Of a stretch of DNA of 64,000 bases, positions 50,290 to 58,840 are shown in pieces. The DNA is from Micromonospora humi (GTDB taxonomy: Bacteria > Actinomycetota > Actinomycetes > Mycobacteriales > Micromonosporaceae), in the NCBI RefSeq assembly GCF_900090105.1, contig NZ_FMDM01000016.1, positions 96,373-160,372 on the forward strand, read 5' to 3'. The notes beneath the pieces are model-generated. The model saw only the letters and a program-made list of their open reading frames with translations. It searched no databases and was not told the DNA's origin. Positions within the stretch are counted from its first letter, which is position 1; each line of letters opens with the position of its first letter. Made by a program: the position numbers and the translations under genes.

Positions 50290-50344
50290 CCCGCGGTTCC
50301 TTCCACCCGCCCCCGTCACCGCCCGGTGCCGGGGGCGGCGGCTT

Positions 50345-50397
50345 GTTAAGAAGGGGCCCCGCCTCTACCGAATCCGTTAACAAGGGGCCCCGCCTTA
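50345..50397. repeat. Single GGGGCCCC/GTTAA element
   Basis: Two direct units (50345-50369 and 50376-50399), each GTTAA, S, A-rich joint, GGGGCCCC and a GCCT end, are separated by 6 bp. Compared with the right arm at 19409-19461 it matches in 43 of 53 positions. It lies between convergent deoD and tadA and supplies the TAA stop of tadA. Confidence 0.82.
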
Positions 50398-51003
50398 CCT
50401 GAAGAACGCGCGCAGCAACGCGGCGCTCTCCGTTGCCAGGACACCGCCGTACACCTCGGGCCGGTGCGGGAGGCGGCGGTCGCGCAGCACGTCCCAGAGC
50501 GAGCCCACCGCGCCCGTCTTCGGCTCCCACGCCCCGAACACCACTGTCGGTACGCGGGCCAGCGCGATCGCCCCGGCGCACATGGTGCACGGCTCCAGCG
50601 TCACCACGAGCGTGCAGCCGTCCAGCCGCCACCGGCCCAGCCGCCGCGCGGCGCGGCGCATCGCCAGCACCTCGGCGTGCGCGGTGGGGTCGCCGGTCAG
50701 TTCCCGCTCGTTGCGCCCGATCGCCAGTTCCGTGCCGTCGGGTCCGTAGAGCACCGCGCCGACCGGCACGTCGTCGACGCCCTCGTCGGGCGGCCCGCCG
50801 GCCGGGCCGGTCACCGCGACCTGCAGGGCGCGGCGCATCCACAGTTCGTGCCGTTGCCGGCGGCCCAGCGCACCCGCGTCGGCCAGCCCTTCGTCGGCCC
50901 CGGGGCCGACGCGCGACGATCCGCAGGTCTCCAACGCCGGGTCGGTGGCGTCGGCCGGTTCGGCGGCGCCGGGCGCCACCGACTCGCCGGGCTCAGACCT
51001 CAC
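50395..51003 (-). CDS. tadA: tRNA-specific adenosine deaminase TadA
   Basis: The 202-residue protein has the zinc deaminase motifs HAEVLAMRRA (catalytic Glu) and PCTMCAGAIALAR. It converts adenosine 34 to inosine in tRNA-Arg(ACG). The first 48 residues are a low-complexity extension before RHELWMRRALQVA, the usual start of the fold, so the real start may be later. The GTG at 51003 overlaps the stop of the TadA-associated gene. The TAA stop falls in the GGGGCCCC repeat. It forms an operon with the associated protein upstream. Confidence 0.91.
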   Translation of the reverse strand: MRSEPGESVAPGAAEPADATDPALETCGSSRVGPGADEGLADAGALGRRQRHELWMRRALQVAVTGPAGGPPDEGVDDVPVGAVLYGPDGTELAIGRNERELTGDPTAHAEVLAMRRAARRLGRWRLDGCTLVVTLEPCTMCAGAIALARVPTVVFGAWEPKTGAVGSLWDVLRDRRLPHRPEVYGGVLATESAALLRAFFR

Positions 51004-51517
51004 GCAGCTCCTCGACCTCGTCCACGCAGCCGAGCACCTGGCAGATCTCGGCCGTCACGTCGGCCGGCATGCTGCCCTCGTGCGCGCAGAGGGCGAGCAG
51101 CTTCTGCGCCGGGATCCCCAGGTCGGTGAGGAGGTCGGCGTCACCCACCGGGTCGGCCTCCGGGTCCACGGCCGGCTGCTCGGTCTCGTCGTCGCCGCCG
51201 GACGGCCGCGGCTCGTCGACGTCCTCCAGCCCGGTGACCGACGTCTTCAGGTCACCCACCAGCAGCGCGCCCAGCCGGGACTCCTCCGCGTACGCCGAGT
51301 CGGAGCCGAAGATCCGCAGGTCCTCGCCCTCGTCCAGGCGCAGCAGCACGAGGTAGGTGTCGTCGGCCTCGACGAAGAGCAGGGAGAGGTCCGCGTCCGG
51401 CTCGACGTCGCGCAGTCGGTCGGCGACCTCCTCGATGTCGGTGACACCCCGCAGGCTCACCTCACCGGCGGTCCAGCCGCCGTCGACGCGCGCCACGGCA
51501 GCAGCGAAGTACGACAC
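50993..51517 (-). CDS. tRNA adenosine deaminase-associated protein
   Basis: The 174-residue protein matches the actinobacterial family found next to tadA: SYFAAAVARVDGGWTAGEVS near the start and LLTDLGIPAQKLLALCAHEG with PADVTAEICQVLGC near the end. It is acidic, cytosolic and of unknown function; its gene neighbourhood suggests a helper of TadA. The GTG at 51517 is used because homologues begin VSYFAA; the extra upstream codons in the same frame lack support. It overlaps tadA by 11 bp. Confidence 0.9.
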   Translation of the reverse strand: MSYFAAAVARVDGGWTAGEVSLRGVTDIEEVADRLRDVEPDADLSLLFVEADDTYLVLLRLDEGEDLRIFGSDSAYAEESRLGALLVGDLKTSVTGLEDVDEPRPSGGDDETEQPAVDPEADPVGDADLLTDLGIPAQKLLALCAHEGSMPADVTAEICQVLGCVDEVEELREV

Positions 51518-51638
51518 GGTCCCCCCAAATTGGCCTCGGCAGCACGCCGACACGTCACGCGATGCACGTTAACCGGTCGGGTCGGCAGGCGACCGGTCAA
51601 CGCCCCGTAAGGGGCCGGCCGTTCCTGGAGAAAGTCGG

Positions 51639-51809
51639 TCAGCCGGCGACGCGCCGGCGGGTGGCGATCAGCTGGCGCAGACGTTCGCTGCGCGCCCGCT
51701 GCGGCCGTTCGCGCTGCTGTACCGCTCGGGCGCCGGCCAACTCGGCGAGGAGTTGCAGGCGGCGGCGGCTCCGATCGGGGTCGAGCCGCGGCGGTGTGGT
51801 CCAGGCCAT
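51639..51809 (-). CDS. Small basic hypothetical protein
   Basis: The 56-residue frame (MAWTTPPRLDPDRSRRRLQL...) is Arg/Leu/Ala-rich and predicted helical, ending IATRRRVAG. No ribosome site is obvious before the ATG at 51809, and I recognise no family. It lies between tadA-associated and membrane genes on the same strand. Coding potential is moderate; it may be a conserved small protein or chance. Confidence 0.45.
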   Translation of the reverse strand: MAWTTPPRLDPDRSRRRLQLLAELAGARAVQQRERPQRARSERLRQLIATRRRVAG

Positions 51810-51881
51810 ACGGCGAGCGTGAACCGTCACCGCCCGTACGTCAAGATGGTCTTCGCTACGCAGCGAAACCGGCACCCAAGG

Positions 51882-52277
51882 TCACCAGAGCGGCCACTCC
51901 CCGGCCTGCGCCCAGCGCACCGCGACGATCGCCGCGGCGATGCTCCACCCGCCCGCGGTGACGATCGCGACGCCGGTCGCCACCCCCCGGTCGCCGTGGC
52001 GGACCAGCACGGCGGCGGCCGCCCAGGCGAGCCCGCCGGCCAGCAGCGTCCACCACGCGTAGCCCGGCACGTCGCGGCCGACCAGCCCGAACAGCAGCAA
52101 CCAGGCGAACGTGACCACCGCGCCGATGGCGACGCCGCCGCCGGTGACCGGGTTCGGCTCGCGATAGCTGGGCCGGATCGGGCCGCCGGACGGGAAGAGC
52201 CCCGACGGGGTACGCGGCGGCGGCGTGAACGCCCCCGCACCCGGCCCGTCCCCGCCGCCGTGCCACCCGTTCGTCAC
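51882..52277 (-). CDS. Small membrane protein, unknown
   Basis: The 131-residue protein has a Gly/Pro-rich cytoplasmic start (GWHGGGDGPGAGAF) and three membrane segments (about 48-66, 76-92 and 96-118). Function is unknown; small proteins of this shape are common in actinobacteria. The GTG at 52277 follows a GGGGAAGGGGG region. It is divergent from the M23 lipoprotein gene with 109 bp between them. The C-terminus is short and ends AGEWPLW. Confidence 0.7.
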   Translation of the reverse strand: MTNGWHGGGDGPGAGAFTPPPRTPSGLFPSGGPIRPSYREPNPVTGGGVAIGAVVTFAWLLLFGLVGRDVPGYAWWTLLAGGLAWAAAAVLVRHGDRGVATGVAIVTAGGWSIAAAIVAVRWAQAGEWPLW

Positions 52278-52386
52278 CGCTGCCCCCTTCCCCGGATCAC
52301 CCACTCCACCATTACGCACAGTGACCAGACGGTGCGGGCGGGTCTCGGCTGTCGTCCCTACGGTAGTGGTCTGCCAGGATGACCGG

Positions 52387-53142
52387 ATGCGCTCGCCATC
52401 GATCGGACGCCGCGCGCGTCCGGCGTACCCGGTCCTGCTGCTCGTCGCGGCGCTGGCCGCCGGTTGCGACCGTCCCGCCGGGCCGACCGACGCGTGGCAG
52501 GACCCGAGTCCGATGGTGACCGCGGCGCAGCCGGCCGAGCCGACGGCGAGCCCGGTCCCCTCCGTGGTGTCCTCCGCCGCGCCCACCCCGACGCCGACGC
52601 GCGCGGCGGTCCGGCGGGTCTTCCCGGTGCGTTCCGGCAACGTCGACTACCACCCGACGCATGGCGGCTACCCGGGCACCGACCTCTTCGCCGACTGCGG
52701 GGAACCCGTCGTGGCGGTCACCGACGGGGTGGTCCTGGAGGTGAGCCGGGTGGACCGGTTCGACAAGCGCGGGCCGCTCGGGCCGAACAACGGCGGGCTG
52801 TCCGTCTCGCTGCTCGGCGACGACGGGGTGCGCTACTACGGCTCCCACCTGAGCGCGGTCACGGCCGGCGTCGACGCCGGCGTCCGGGTCCGCGCCGGGC
52901 AGCAGCTCGGCAGGGTGGGCCGCACCGGCAACGCCAACAACGTGTGCCACGTGCACTTCGGGCTCTCCCCGAAGTGCACCGGCCACGACGACTGGTGGAT
53001 CCGCCGGGGCGTGGTCTGGCCGGCGCCCTATCTCAACTCCTGGCGTAAGGGCGGCAACCGCTCACCGGCCGCCGAGGTCACCGCGTGGCAGCGCAAGCAC
53101 GGCTGCCCGACGTCGCCGGGCCGGTCCGTCGCGGGTGGCTGA
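52387..53142 (+). CDS. M23-family peptidoglycan endopeptidase lipoprotein
   Basis: The 251-residue protein has a signal with lipobox LAAGC (about residue 27), a Pro/Thr-rich linker and an M23/LytM domain. The zinc ligands appear in THGGYPGTD (HxxxD-type, about residue 93) and in HVHFG near residue 196. Several cysteines occur (ADCGEP, NVCHVH, SPKCTGH). It should cut peptide crosslinks in the cell wall, or act as an amidase activator if inactive, but both zinc motifs look complete. The ATG at 52387 follows an AGGATGACC site. It stands alone, divergent from the small membrane gene. Confidence 0.87.
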   Translation: MRSPSIGRRARPAYPVLLLVAALAAGCDRPAGPTDAWQDPSPMVTAAQPAEPTASPVPSVVSSAAPTPTPTRAAVRRVFPVRSGNVDYHPTHGGYPGTDLFADCGEPVVAVTDGVVLEVSRVDRFDKRGPLGPNNGGLSVSLLGDDGVRYYGSHLSAVTAGVDAGVRVRAGQQLGRVGRTGNANNVCHVHFGLSPKCTGHDDWWIRRGVVWPAPYLNSWRKGGNRSPAAEVTAWQRKHGCPTSPGRSVAGG

Positions 53143-53198
53143 CCCGACGCGCGCCCGCCGGCTCCCGGCGGGCCGCCGGAGCGCGTAGGTTCCAGGGC

Positions 53199-54269
53199 AT
53201 GACTGCCCGGGATCCCATCGCCGACCTGCGCCGGATCGCGTTCCTGCTGGAACGGGCGAACGAGGCCACCTACCGGGTCCGGGCGTTCCGGTCGGCGGCG
53301 AACGCCCTGGGGGCGCTGCCGGCCGGCGAGGTGGCCGAGCGGGCCCGCACCGGAAAGCTCACCGAGCTGGCCGGCGTCGGTGACGTCACCGCCCGCTGCG
53401 TGGCCGAGTCGCTGGCCGGTGCGGAGCCGGTCTACCTGCGCCGGCTGCTGGCCACCGAGGGCACCGACCTGGACGAGGAGGCGGCGAGGCTGCGCGACGC
53501 GCTGCGCGGCGACTGCCACAGCCACTCCGACTGGTCCGACGGCGGTTCGCCGATCGAGGAGATGGCGCTGGCCGCGGTCGAGCTGGGCCACGAATACCTG
53601 GTGCTCACCGACCACTCGCCGCGACTCAAGGTGGCCCGGGGTCTCACCGCGGACCGGCTCCGCAAGCAACTCGACCACGTGGCCGCGGTGAACGAGGCGC
53701 TGCCGAAGGGCTTCCGCATCCTCACCGGCATCGAGGTGGACATCCTCGCCGACGGCTCGCTGGACCAGACCGACGAACTGCTGGCCCGGCTGGACGTGGT
53801 GGTCGGGTCGGTGCACAGCGGGCTGGGCGACGACCGGGCGAAGATGACCCGCCGGATGCTGGCCGCGGTCGCCAACCCGCACCTGGACATCCTCGGTCAC
53901 TGCACCGGCCGGATGGTGTCGTCCCGCCCGGCCGGCGTGACCGGGCCGGGCGACAAGGGGCACCGGGCGCGCACCCGCAAGGAGAGCGACTTCGACGCGG
54001 ACGCCGTCTTCGCCGCCTGCGCGGAGCACGACGTGGCCGTCGAGATCAACTCGCGGCCGGAGCGGCAGGACCCGCCGAAAAGGCTGATCCGTCGGGCCCT
54101 GGAGGCGGGCTGCCGGTTCGCCATCGACACCGACGCGCACGCCCCCGGTCAGCTCGACTGGCAGCGTTTCGGCTGCGAGCGGGCGGCCCGCTGCGGCGTG
54201 CCGGCCGACCGGGTGGTCAACACCTGGACGGCCGAGCGCCTGGTGACATGGGCGGCGAGCCGGGGCTGA
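53199..54269 (+). CDS. PHP domain protein with PolX-like helix-hairpin-helix N-terminus
   Basis: The 356-residue protein starts with a helix-hairpin-helix region like the 8-kDa domain of PolX (RIAFLLERANEATYRVRAFR and LTELAGVGDVTARCV). It then has a PHP phosphoesterase with the metal ligands CHSHSDWSDGG, LTDHSP, GIEVDI, GSVHS, ILGHCTGR, EINSRP and DTDAHAP. The nucleotidyltransferase palm of family X polymerases is absent. It may act as a DNA 3'-end or AP-site processing enzyme. The ATG at 53199 has a GGGCA leader. It is convergent with the EamA gene, with only 4 bp between stops. Confidence 0.87.
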   Translation: MTARDPIADLRRIAFLLERANEATYRVRAFRSAANALGALPAGEVAERARTGKLTELAGVGDVTARCVAESLAGAEPVYLRRLLATEGTDLDEEAARLRDALRGDCHSHSDWSDGGSPIEEMALAAVELGHEYLVLTDHSPRLKVARGLTADRLRKQLDHVAAVNEALPKGFRILTGIEVDILADGSLDQTDELLARLDVVVGSVHSGLGDDRAKMTRRMLAAVANPHLDILGHCTGRMVSSRPAGVTGPGDKGHRARTRKESDFDADAVFAACAEHDVAVEINSRPERQDPPKRLIRRALEAGCRFAIDTDAHAPGQLDWQRFGCERAARCGVPADRVVNTWTAERLVTWAASRG

Positions 54270-54273
54270 GCGG

Positions 54274-55251
54274 TCAGGCCCGGGCGGCCGGCTCGACCGG
54301 GCGGGCGGCGGGCGCCACCGGTGCCGGGCCGGGGCGACGCCGGGCGAAGAGCCCCTGGGCGACCGCCACGCCGACGAGCACCACCAGCGCACCCACCGGC
54401 TGGTGCCAGTTCATCCGCTCGCCGAGGACGACGGCGCCGACCAGCACCGCGAACACCGGGATCAGGTAGGTCACGGTGGACGCGGTGCTGGCGCCGGCCA
54501 ACCGGATGTTGCGCATGTTGATCACGAAGGCCAGCCCGGTGCCGAGCGCACCGAGCGCGAGCACGCTGGCCACCACCCGCAACGAGAGCCCGGTCGGCAC
54601 CGGCGGCGCGCCCGCGACCAGCGGCGCGACCAGCGCGAGCTGCGCGGTCGCCACGAGCAGCTGCGCCGCCGACAGCGACAGCCCCGAGTAGGCGCTGCCC
54701 GCGATGAACTTCTTCTGGTACGGGATGGCCAGGCCGTAGCAGGCCGCCGCGCCGAAGCACATGAGCTGGCCGGTGAAGTGGGCCCCGCCGACGCCCTCCC
54801 AGACGCCGAGCACCACCAGCACGCCGGCGAAGCCCAGGGCCAGCCCGATCGCCCGCCGCGCGGTCAGCCGCTCGGTGCGGAACACCAGCACCGCCAGCGG
54901 CAGCACGATCAGCGGCGTGGTGGCGTTCCAGATGCCGGCGAGCATGGACTCGACCCGTTGCTCGCCGAAGCCGAACAGGGTGAACGGCAGCGCGACGCCG
55001 AACGCGGCCACCACCAGCAGGTGCGCCCAGACCCGGGGGTCGCGGGGCAGCCGGTCGCGCAGCACCGCCAGCACCACCAGCAACGTGGCGGCACCGGTGG
55101 CCACCCGGTAGAGGGTGAGGTGCACCGGGTGCAGCTCGGTCACCCCCACCTTGATGAAGAGGAAGCTGGAACCCCAGATCGCGGCCAGGGCGACGAAACC
55201 CGGCAGCCAACTCCGCAGCGCTGCCCGGTCAGGAGTGGTATCGACGTTCAC
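54274..55251 (-). CDS. EamA/DMT family transporter
   Basis: The 325-residue protein has ten membrane segments forming two EamA repeats. The first (WGSSFLFIKVGVTELHPVHL) and the second (GLAFVINMRNIRLAGASTAS then LGERMNWHQPVGALVVL) carry the family patterns. It transports or exports metabolites such as amino acids, with substrate not deducible. The GTG at 55251 has a GGGGT leader. The C-terminus is Pro/Ala-rich (RRRPGPAPVAPAARP). It shares its promoter region with a possible small gene and the DUF885 peptidase. Confidence 0.88.
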   Translation of the reverse strand: MNVDTTPDRAALRSWLPGFVALAAIWGSSFLFIKVGVTELHPVHLTLYRVATGAATLLVVLAVLRDRLPRDPRVWAHLLVVAAFGVALPFTLFGFGEQRVESMLAGIWNATTPLIVLPLAVLVFRTERLTARRAIGLALGFAGVLVVLGVWEGVGGAHFTGQLMCFGAAACYGLAIPYQKKFIAGSAYSGLSLSAAQLLVATAQLALVAPLVAGAPPVPTGLSLRVVASVLALGALGTGLAFVINMRNIRLAGASTASTVTYLIPVFAVLVGAVVLGERMNWHQPVGALVVLVGVAVAQGLFARRRPGPAPVAPAARPVEPAARA

Positions 55252-55300
55252 CCCTGACACTCTGCCCCTCGGGTACGACGCTGTCGCGCGAAATTCGGAC

Positions 55301-55435
55301 GTGGTGTCGACCGCCACAGCAACCGACTCACAGTGGAGGCGTCGACCGGTCGAGGAGCACGGCACAGGCGGTCAGCGGCTCAAGCTGGACCTGCCGTTCC
55401 CGATCGACGTCGACCCCGCCGACCTGCTGCCCTGA
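55301..55435 (+). CDS. Possible small protein, LDLPFPIDVD tail
   Basis: The 44-residue frame starts at GTG 55301 and ends with RLKLDLPFPIDVDPADLLP, a hydrophobic-acidic tail that looks more protein-like than chance. It has no clear ribosome site. It lies between the divergent EamA gene and the DUF885 peptidase. The evidence is weak. Confidence 0.35.
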   Translation: MVSTATATDSQWRRRPVEEHGTGGQRLKLDLPFPIDVDPADLLP

Positions 55436-55487
55436 ACACGGCAAACACGATCGACACCGGGGCGGCCCGGTCACGTAGTCTCGTTCG

Positions 55488-57158
55488 GTGGGACGAATCG
55501 ATGACCTCGCCAACCGCTACGTGGCGGAGTGGGCTCCGCTGAGCCCGACCGGTGCCACCTACGTCGGCATCGCCGGCTACGACGACCAGCTCGACGACCT
55601 CTCGCCCGACGGCTACGCGGCCCGCGCCGACCTGGTCCGGCGCACGCTGACCGAGCTCGACGTGACCGAGCCGGCGACCGAGGCGGAGCGCACCGCCCAG
55701 GAGGCCATGCAGGAACGCCTCGGCCTGGAACTCGCCCGGTACGACACCGGCGAGACCACCAGCGAGGTCAGCGTGATCGAGAGCGGGCTGCACGAGCTGC
55801 GGATGGTCTTCGACCTGATGCCGACCGACGGCGAGGAGGCCAAGGCCAACGTGGCCGCCCGGCTCAACCGCTTCGCGTCGGCGCTGGACGCCTACAAGCG
55901 CACCCTGCGCGAGTCCGCCGCCGCCGGTCGGGTCAGCTCGCAGGTGCAGCTCGTCGAGGTCGCCAAGCAGTGCGACATCTGGGTCGACCCGGACGGCGAC
56001 AACTTCTTCCACGGTCTGGTCGAGCGCCTCGACGCGGACGGCACGCTCGGCGCCGAGCTGCGCAAGGGCGCCGCCGCCGCGACCGCCGCGACCGCCGAGT
56101 TCGGGCAGTTCCTGCGCACCGAACTGGCCCCGGTGGGGCGGCAGAAGCAGGCCGCCGGCCGGGAGCGCTACGAGCTGGCCTCGCAGTACTTCCTCGGCGC
56201 GAAGGTCGACCTGGACGAGACGTACGCCTGGGGGTTCGCGGAGCTGGCCCGCCTGGAGGCCGACATGCGGATGGTGGCCGGCCGGATCGCCGGCCCCGGG
56301 GCCACCATCGACGAGGCGGTACGCGCGCTCGACGCCGACCCGGCGCGGACGGTCCACGGCAAAGAGGCGTTCCGCGACTGGATGCAGGCGCTCGCCGACA
56401 AGGCGATCACCGAGCTGGACGGCACCCACTTCGACATCCCGGAGCAGGTCCGCCGGATCGAGTGCTGCCTCGCGCCGACCAGCGACGGCGCCATCTACTA
56501 CACCGGCCCGAGCGAGGACTTCTCCCGGCCAGGGCGGATGTGGTGGGCGGTGCCGCAGGGCATCACCGAGTTCTCCACCTGGCGCGAGGTGACCACGGTC
56601 TACCACGAGGGCGTGCCCGGCCATCACCTCCAGGTCGCCCAGACCGCCGTCCGGGCCGACCTGCTGAACCGCTGGCAGCGGCTGCTCTGCTGGGTGTCCG
56701 GGCACGGTGAGGGCTGGGCGCTCTACTCCGAGCGGCTGATGGACGAGCTGGGCTACCTGGAGGACCCGGGTGACCGGCTCGGCATGCTCGACGGGCAGGC
56801 GTTGCGGGCCGCCCGGGTGATCGTCGACATCGGCATGCACCTGGAGTTGGAGATCCCGGCGGACAATCCGTTCGGCTTCCACCCGGGCGAGCGGTGGACG
56901 CCGGAGCTGGGCTGGGAGTTCATGCGGGCGCACTGCCGGGTGCCGGACGAGAACCTGCGTTTCGAGTTGAACCGCTACCTCGGCTGGCCGGGGCAGGCCC
57001 CCTCGTACAAGGTGGGCGAGCGGATCTGGTTGCAGGCGCGCGAGGAGGCGAAGGCCCGCAAGGGTGCCGACTTCGACCTGAAGGAGTTCCACCGCCAGGC
57101 GCTCGACCTGGGTGCGCTGGGGCTGGACCCGCTGCGCCGGGCGCTGGCCCGGCTCTGA
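55488..57158 (+). CDS. DUF885 family protein (putative metallopeptidase)
   Basis: The 556-residue protein matches DUF885: an N-terminal helical part (RIDDLANRYVAEWAPLSPTG) and a C-terminal catalytic region. The catalytic region has a gluzincin-like VYHEGVPGHHLQ (about residue 372), then GWALYSERLMDELGYLEDP. The family is thought to be zinc peptidases of the M32/M2-like clan, cytosolic as no signal is present. The GTG at 55488 has no Shine-Dalgarno, but a TAGTCT -10-type hexamer sits about 8 bp upstream, so the mRNA is probably leaderless. The gene ends at a long hairpin. The exact peptide substrate is unknown. Confidence 0.9.
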   Translation: MGRIDDLANRYVAEWAPLSPTGATYVGIAGYDDQLDDLSPDGYAARADLVRRTLTELDVTEPATEAERTAQEAMQERLGLELARYDTGETTSEVSVIESGLHELRMVFDLMPTDGEEAKANVAARLNRFASALDAYKRTLRESAAAGRVSSQVQLVEVAKQCDIWVDPDGDNFFHGLVERLDADGTLGAELRKGAAAATAATAEFGQFLRTELAPVGRQKQAAGRERYELASQYFLGAKVDLDETYAWGFAELARLEADMRMVAGRIAGPGATIDEAVRALDADPARTVHGKEAFRDWMQALADKAITELDGTHFDIPEQVRRIECCLAPTSDGAIYYTGPSEDFSRPGRMWWAVPQGITEFSTWREVTTVYHEGVPGHHLQVAQTAVRADLLNRWQRLLCWVSGHGEGWALYSERLMDELGYLEDPGDRLGMLDGQALRAARVIVDIGMHLELEIPADNPFGFHPGERWTPELGWEFMRAHCRVPDENLRFELNRYLGWPGQAPSYKVGERIWLQAREEAKARKGADFDLKEFHRQALDLGALGLDPLRRALARL

Positions 57159-57175
57159 GTCTCCCGGCAACGGCG

Positions 57176-57216
57176 ACGGCCGGGAGTCGGAGGTGTTCCC
57201 TCCGGCTCCCGGCCGT
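57176..57216. terminator. Bidirectional terminator
   Basis: An 18-bp stem with one G-T pair (57176-57193 with 57199-57216) has a 5-nt loop, followed by TTTCG on the plus strand. Confidence 0.82.
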
Positions 57217-57233
57217 TTCGTCGGTGCGGCCGG

Positions 57234-58760
57234 TCAGGCCAGGTCGAGCCGGAGCACCGGCTTGGCGGTGAGCGACTTCGAGTGCTCGTAGGCCAGCTCG
57301 ATCACCGGGTCGTCGAAGCTGATCGGGATCGGCGAGGTGATCGGGATGCCGTCCGGGAAGGGCAGGTCCGGCGTCAGGGTGATCTTGATGCCGAGCAGAT
57401 GCCCGACGAACCGGGTGGCGTAGAACGCCACGTCACCCTCGACCGTGAGCCGGTCGGTGACGTACCGCTGCTTCTTGCCCGCCGGGCCGCTGGCCAGCAG
57501 CGTGAAGTCGTCCGTGACGGCCTTGTCCATGGTGAACTTCAGGCACTTGAGCTTGCCCTTGTCGGTGGGCAGCTCGACGATGCCCTCGAAGCGCAGCCCG
57601 GTCATGGTCACCTTGGAGCCGGTGAGCCGCGACGGCGGGTCGGCGACGAGGGGCTGGTCGGGGTCGGCGGCGAGCTTGGGCAGCGGCTTGCCCTCCTCGA
57701 CCGGCTTCGGCTTGGTCGGCGCCGGTTCGGCGCAGTCGTCGCCCGGCGTCGCCGAGGCGGACGGCTCGGCGCTGCCGCTGGGCTCCGGCGTGGCGCTGCC
57801 GCTGGGTGCGGCGGCGGCCTTCGCCGCGGTGGAGGGTGACGGCGACGGCGACGCCTCGGTCTTGTCCTTGTCGCCGGTGAACAGGCCGGTGATGCCGTCG
57901 ACGAGGTCGGTCAGCAGGTTGCCGTCCGACTCCGCGGCCGGCTCGGCCGGCGGTGTGGTGCTCGGGCTCGCCGACGGGGAGGCCGAGGCGGTGGTCTTCG
58001 AGGCGGACGGCTTCGGCGCGGGCGCCGACGCGGTCGGGCAGGCCGCCGGCGCGGCGACCGCCGGCCGCACGTCCCGGACCGCGATCAGCCCGGCCGCGGA
58101 GACCGCGGCGACCAGCAGGATCGCGTACGCCCTGGGCGGGTGCCCGGGACCGCCCGGCCGGTACGCGGGCGGCGCCTCCACGGCAGGTTCCGCGGGTGCC
58201 GACTCCCGCAGCGGGTTGCGCGGCTCCGGGAGCGTGTCGGTGAGGACCCCGGTGGTGTCCTCCTCCCGCTGCCGCGGCAACAGTTCGTCCACCAGGGCGG
58301 GCTCCGGCTCGTCGGCCGGCTGCTCCGTCACCGGCTCGTCGGTCGGCTCCCCCGGCGTCGCCTCGGCGGCCTTGCGAGGCACCCAGGCGAAGCCGAGCGC
58401 GCTGCCGACCATGCCGAGCAGCAGCCCGATGAAGAAGCCGCCGAGGTTGACCCCGATCAGCGAGTAGAGCGCGGTGATCGCCGCGACCACCGCGTAGAAC
58501 ATCCGCTGGGCCGGGCTGAACCAGAGCAGCATTCCGCAGGTCACGAGGATGGTCGGGACGAGCCAGGACAGGAAGCCGGTGGGCCCCATCTGGAAGGTGA
58601 GGCCGTTGAGGCTCATCTGGGTGGTGGCGAAGATCTCCAGACCGGCCAGGGCGGTGAAGAGACCGCCCCAGAACGGCCGCTCCCGGCGCCACCGGCGGAA
58701 GCCACGCCACGCCTGGCCGAGCCGACCGGGCCGGGCCTGCTGCGTTTCGGCGGTTGTCAC
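57234..58760 (-). CDS. DUF6114 domain-containing membrane protein
   Basis: The 508-residue protein has four membrane segments in the first 130 residues (WGGLFTALAGLEIF, FLSWLVPTILVTCGMLLWF, etc.; the DUF6114 part). A fifth segment lies near residue 220, then a long Ser/Pro/Ala-rich stretch. A C-terminal extracellular domain (GSKVTMTGLRFEGIVELPT onward) resembles DUF6230. It appears to be a fusion of a membrane module with a DUF6230-like outer domain. The GTG at 58760 has an AGGAGGAG site. It follows the DUF6230 gene, the usual partner, after a hairpin. Function is unknown, probably cell-surface. Confidence 0.87.
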   Translation of the reverse strand: MTTAETQQARPGRLGQAWRGFRRWRRERPFWGGLFTALAGLEIFATTQMSLNGLTFQMGPTGFLSWLVPTILVTCGMLLWFSPAQRMFYAVVAAITALYSLIGVNLGGFFIGLLLGMVGSALGFAWVPRKAAEATPGEPTDEPVTEQPADEPEPALVDELLPRQREEDTTGVLTDTLPEPRNPLRESAPAEPAVEAPPAYRPGGPGHPPRAYAILLVAAVSAAGLIAVRDVRPAVAAPAACPTASAPAPKPSASKTTASASPSASPSTTPPAEPAAESDGNLLTDLVDGITGLFTGDKDKTEASPSPSPSTAAKAAAAPSGSATPEPSGSAEPSASATPGDDCAEPAPTKPKPVEEGKPLPKLAADPDQPLVADPPSRLTGSKVTMTGLRFEGIVELPTDKGKLKCLKFTMDKAVTDDFTLLASGPAGKKQRYVTDRLTVEGDVAFYATRFVGHLLGIKITLTPDLPFPDGIPITSPIPISFDDPVIELAYEHSKSLTAKPVLRLDLA

Positions 58761-58800
58761 GTACTCCTCCTGGCGGTGCTGACGGGGTGCGACATGGTTG

Positions 58801-58830
58801 AGGCCCGCGGAGGGCGCCCTCCGCGGGCCT
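58801..58830 (-). terminator. Hairpin between DUF6230 and DUF6114 genes
   Basis: A 14-bp perfect palindromic stem (58801-58814 with 58817-58830) lies 11 bp after the DUF6230 stop. It probably lowers read-through so that DUF6230 is made in excess. Confidence 0.72.
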
Positions 58831-58840
58831 CGCCATCAGA

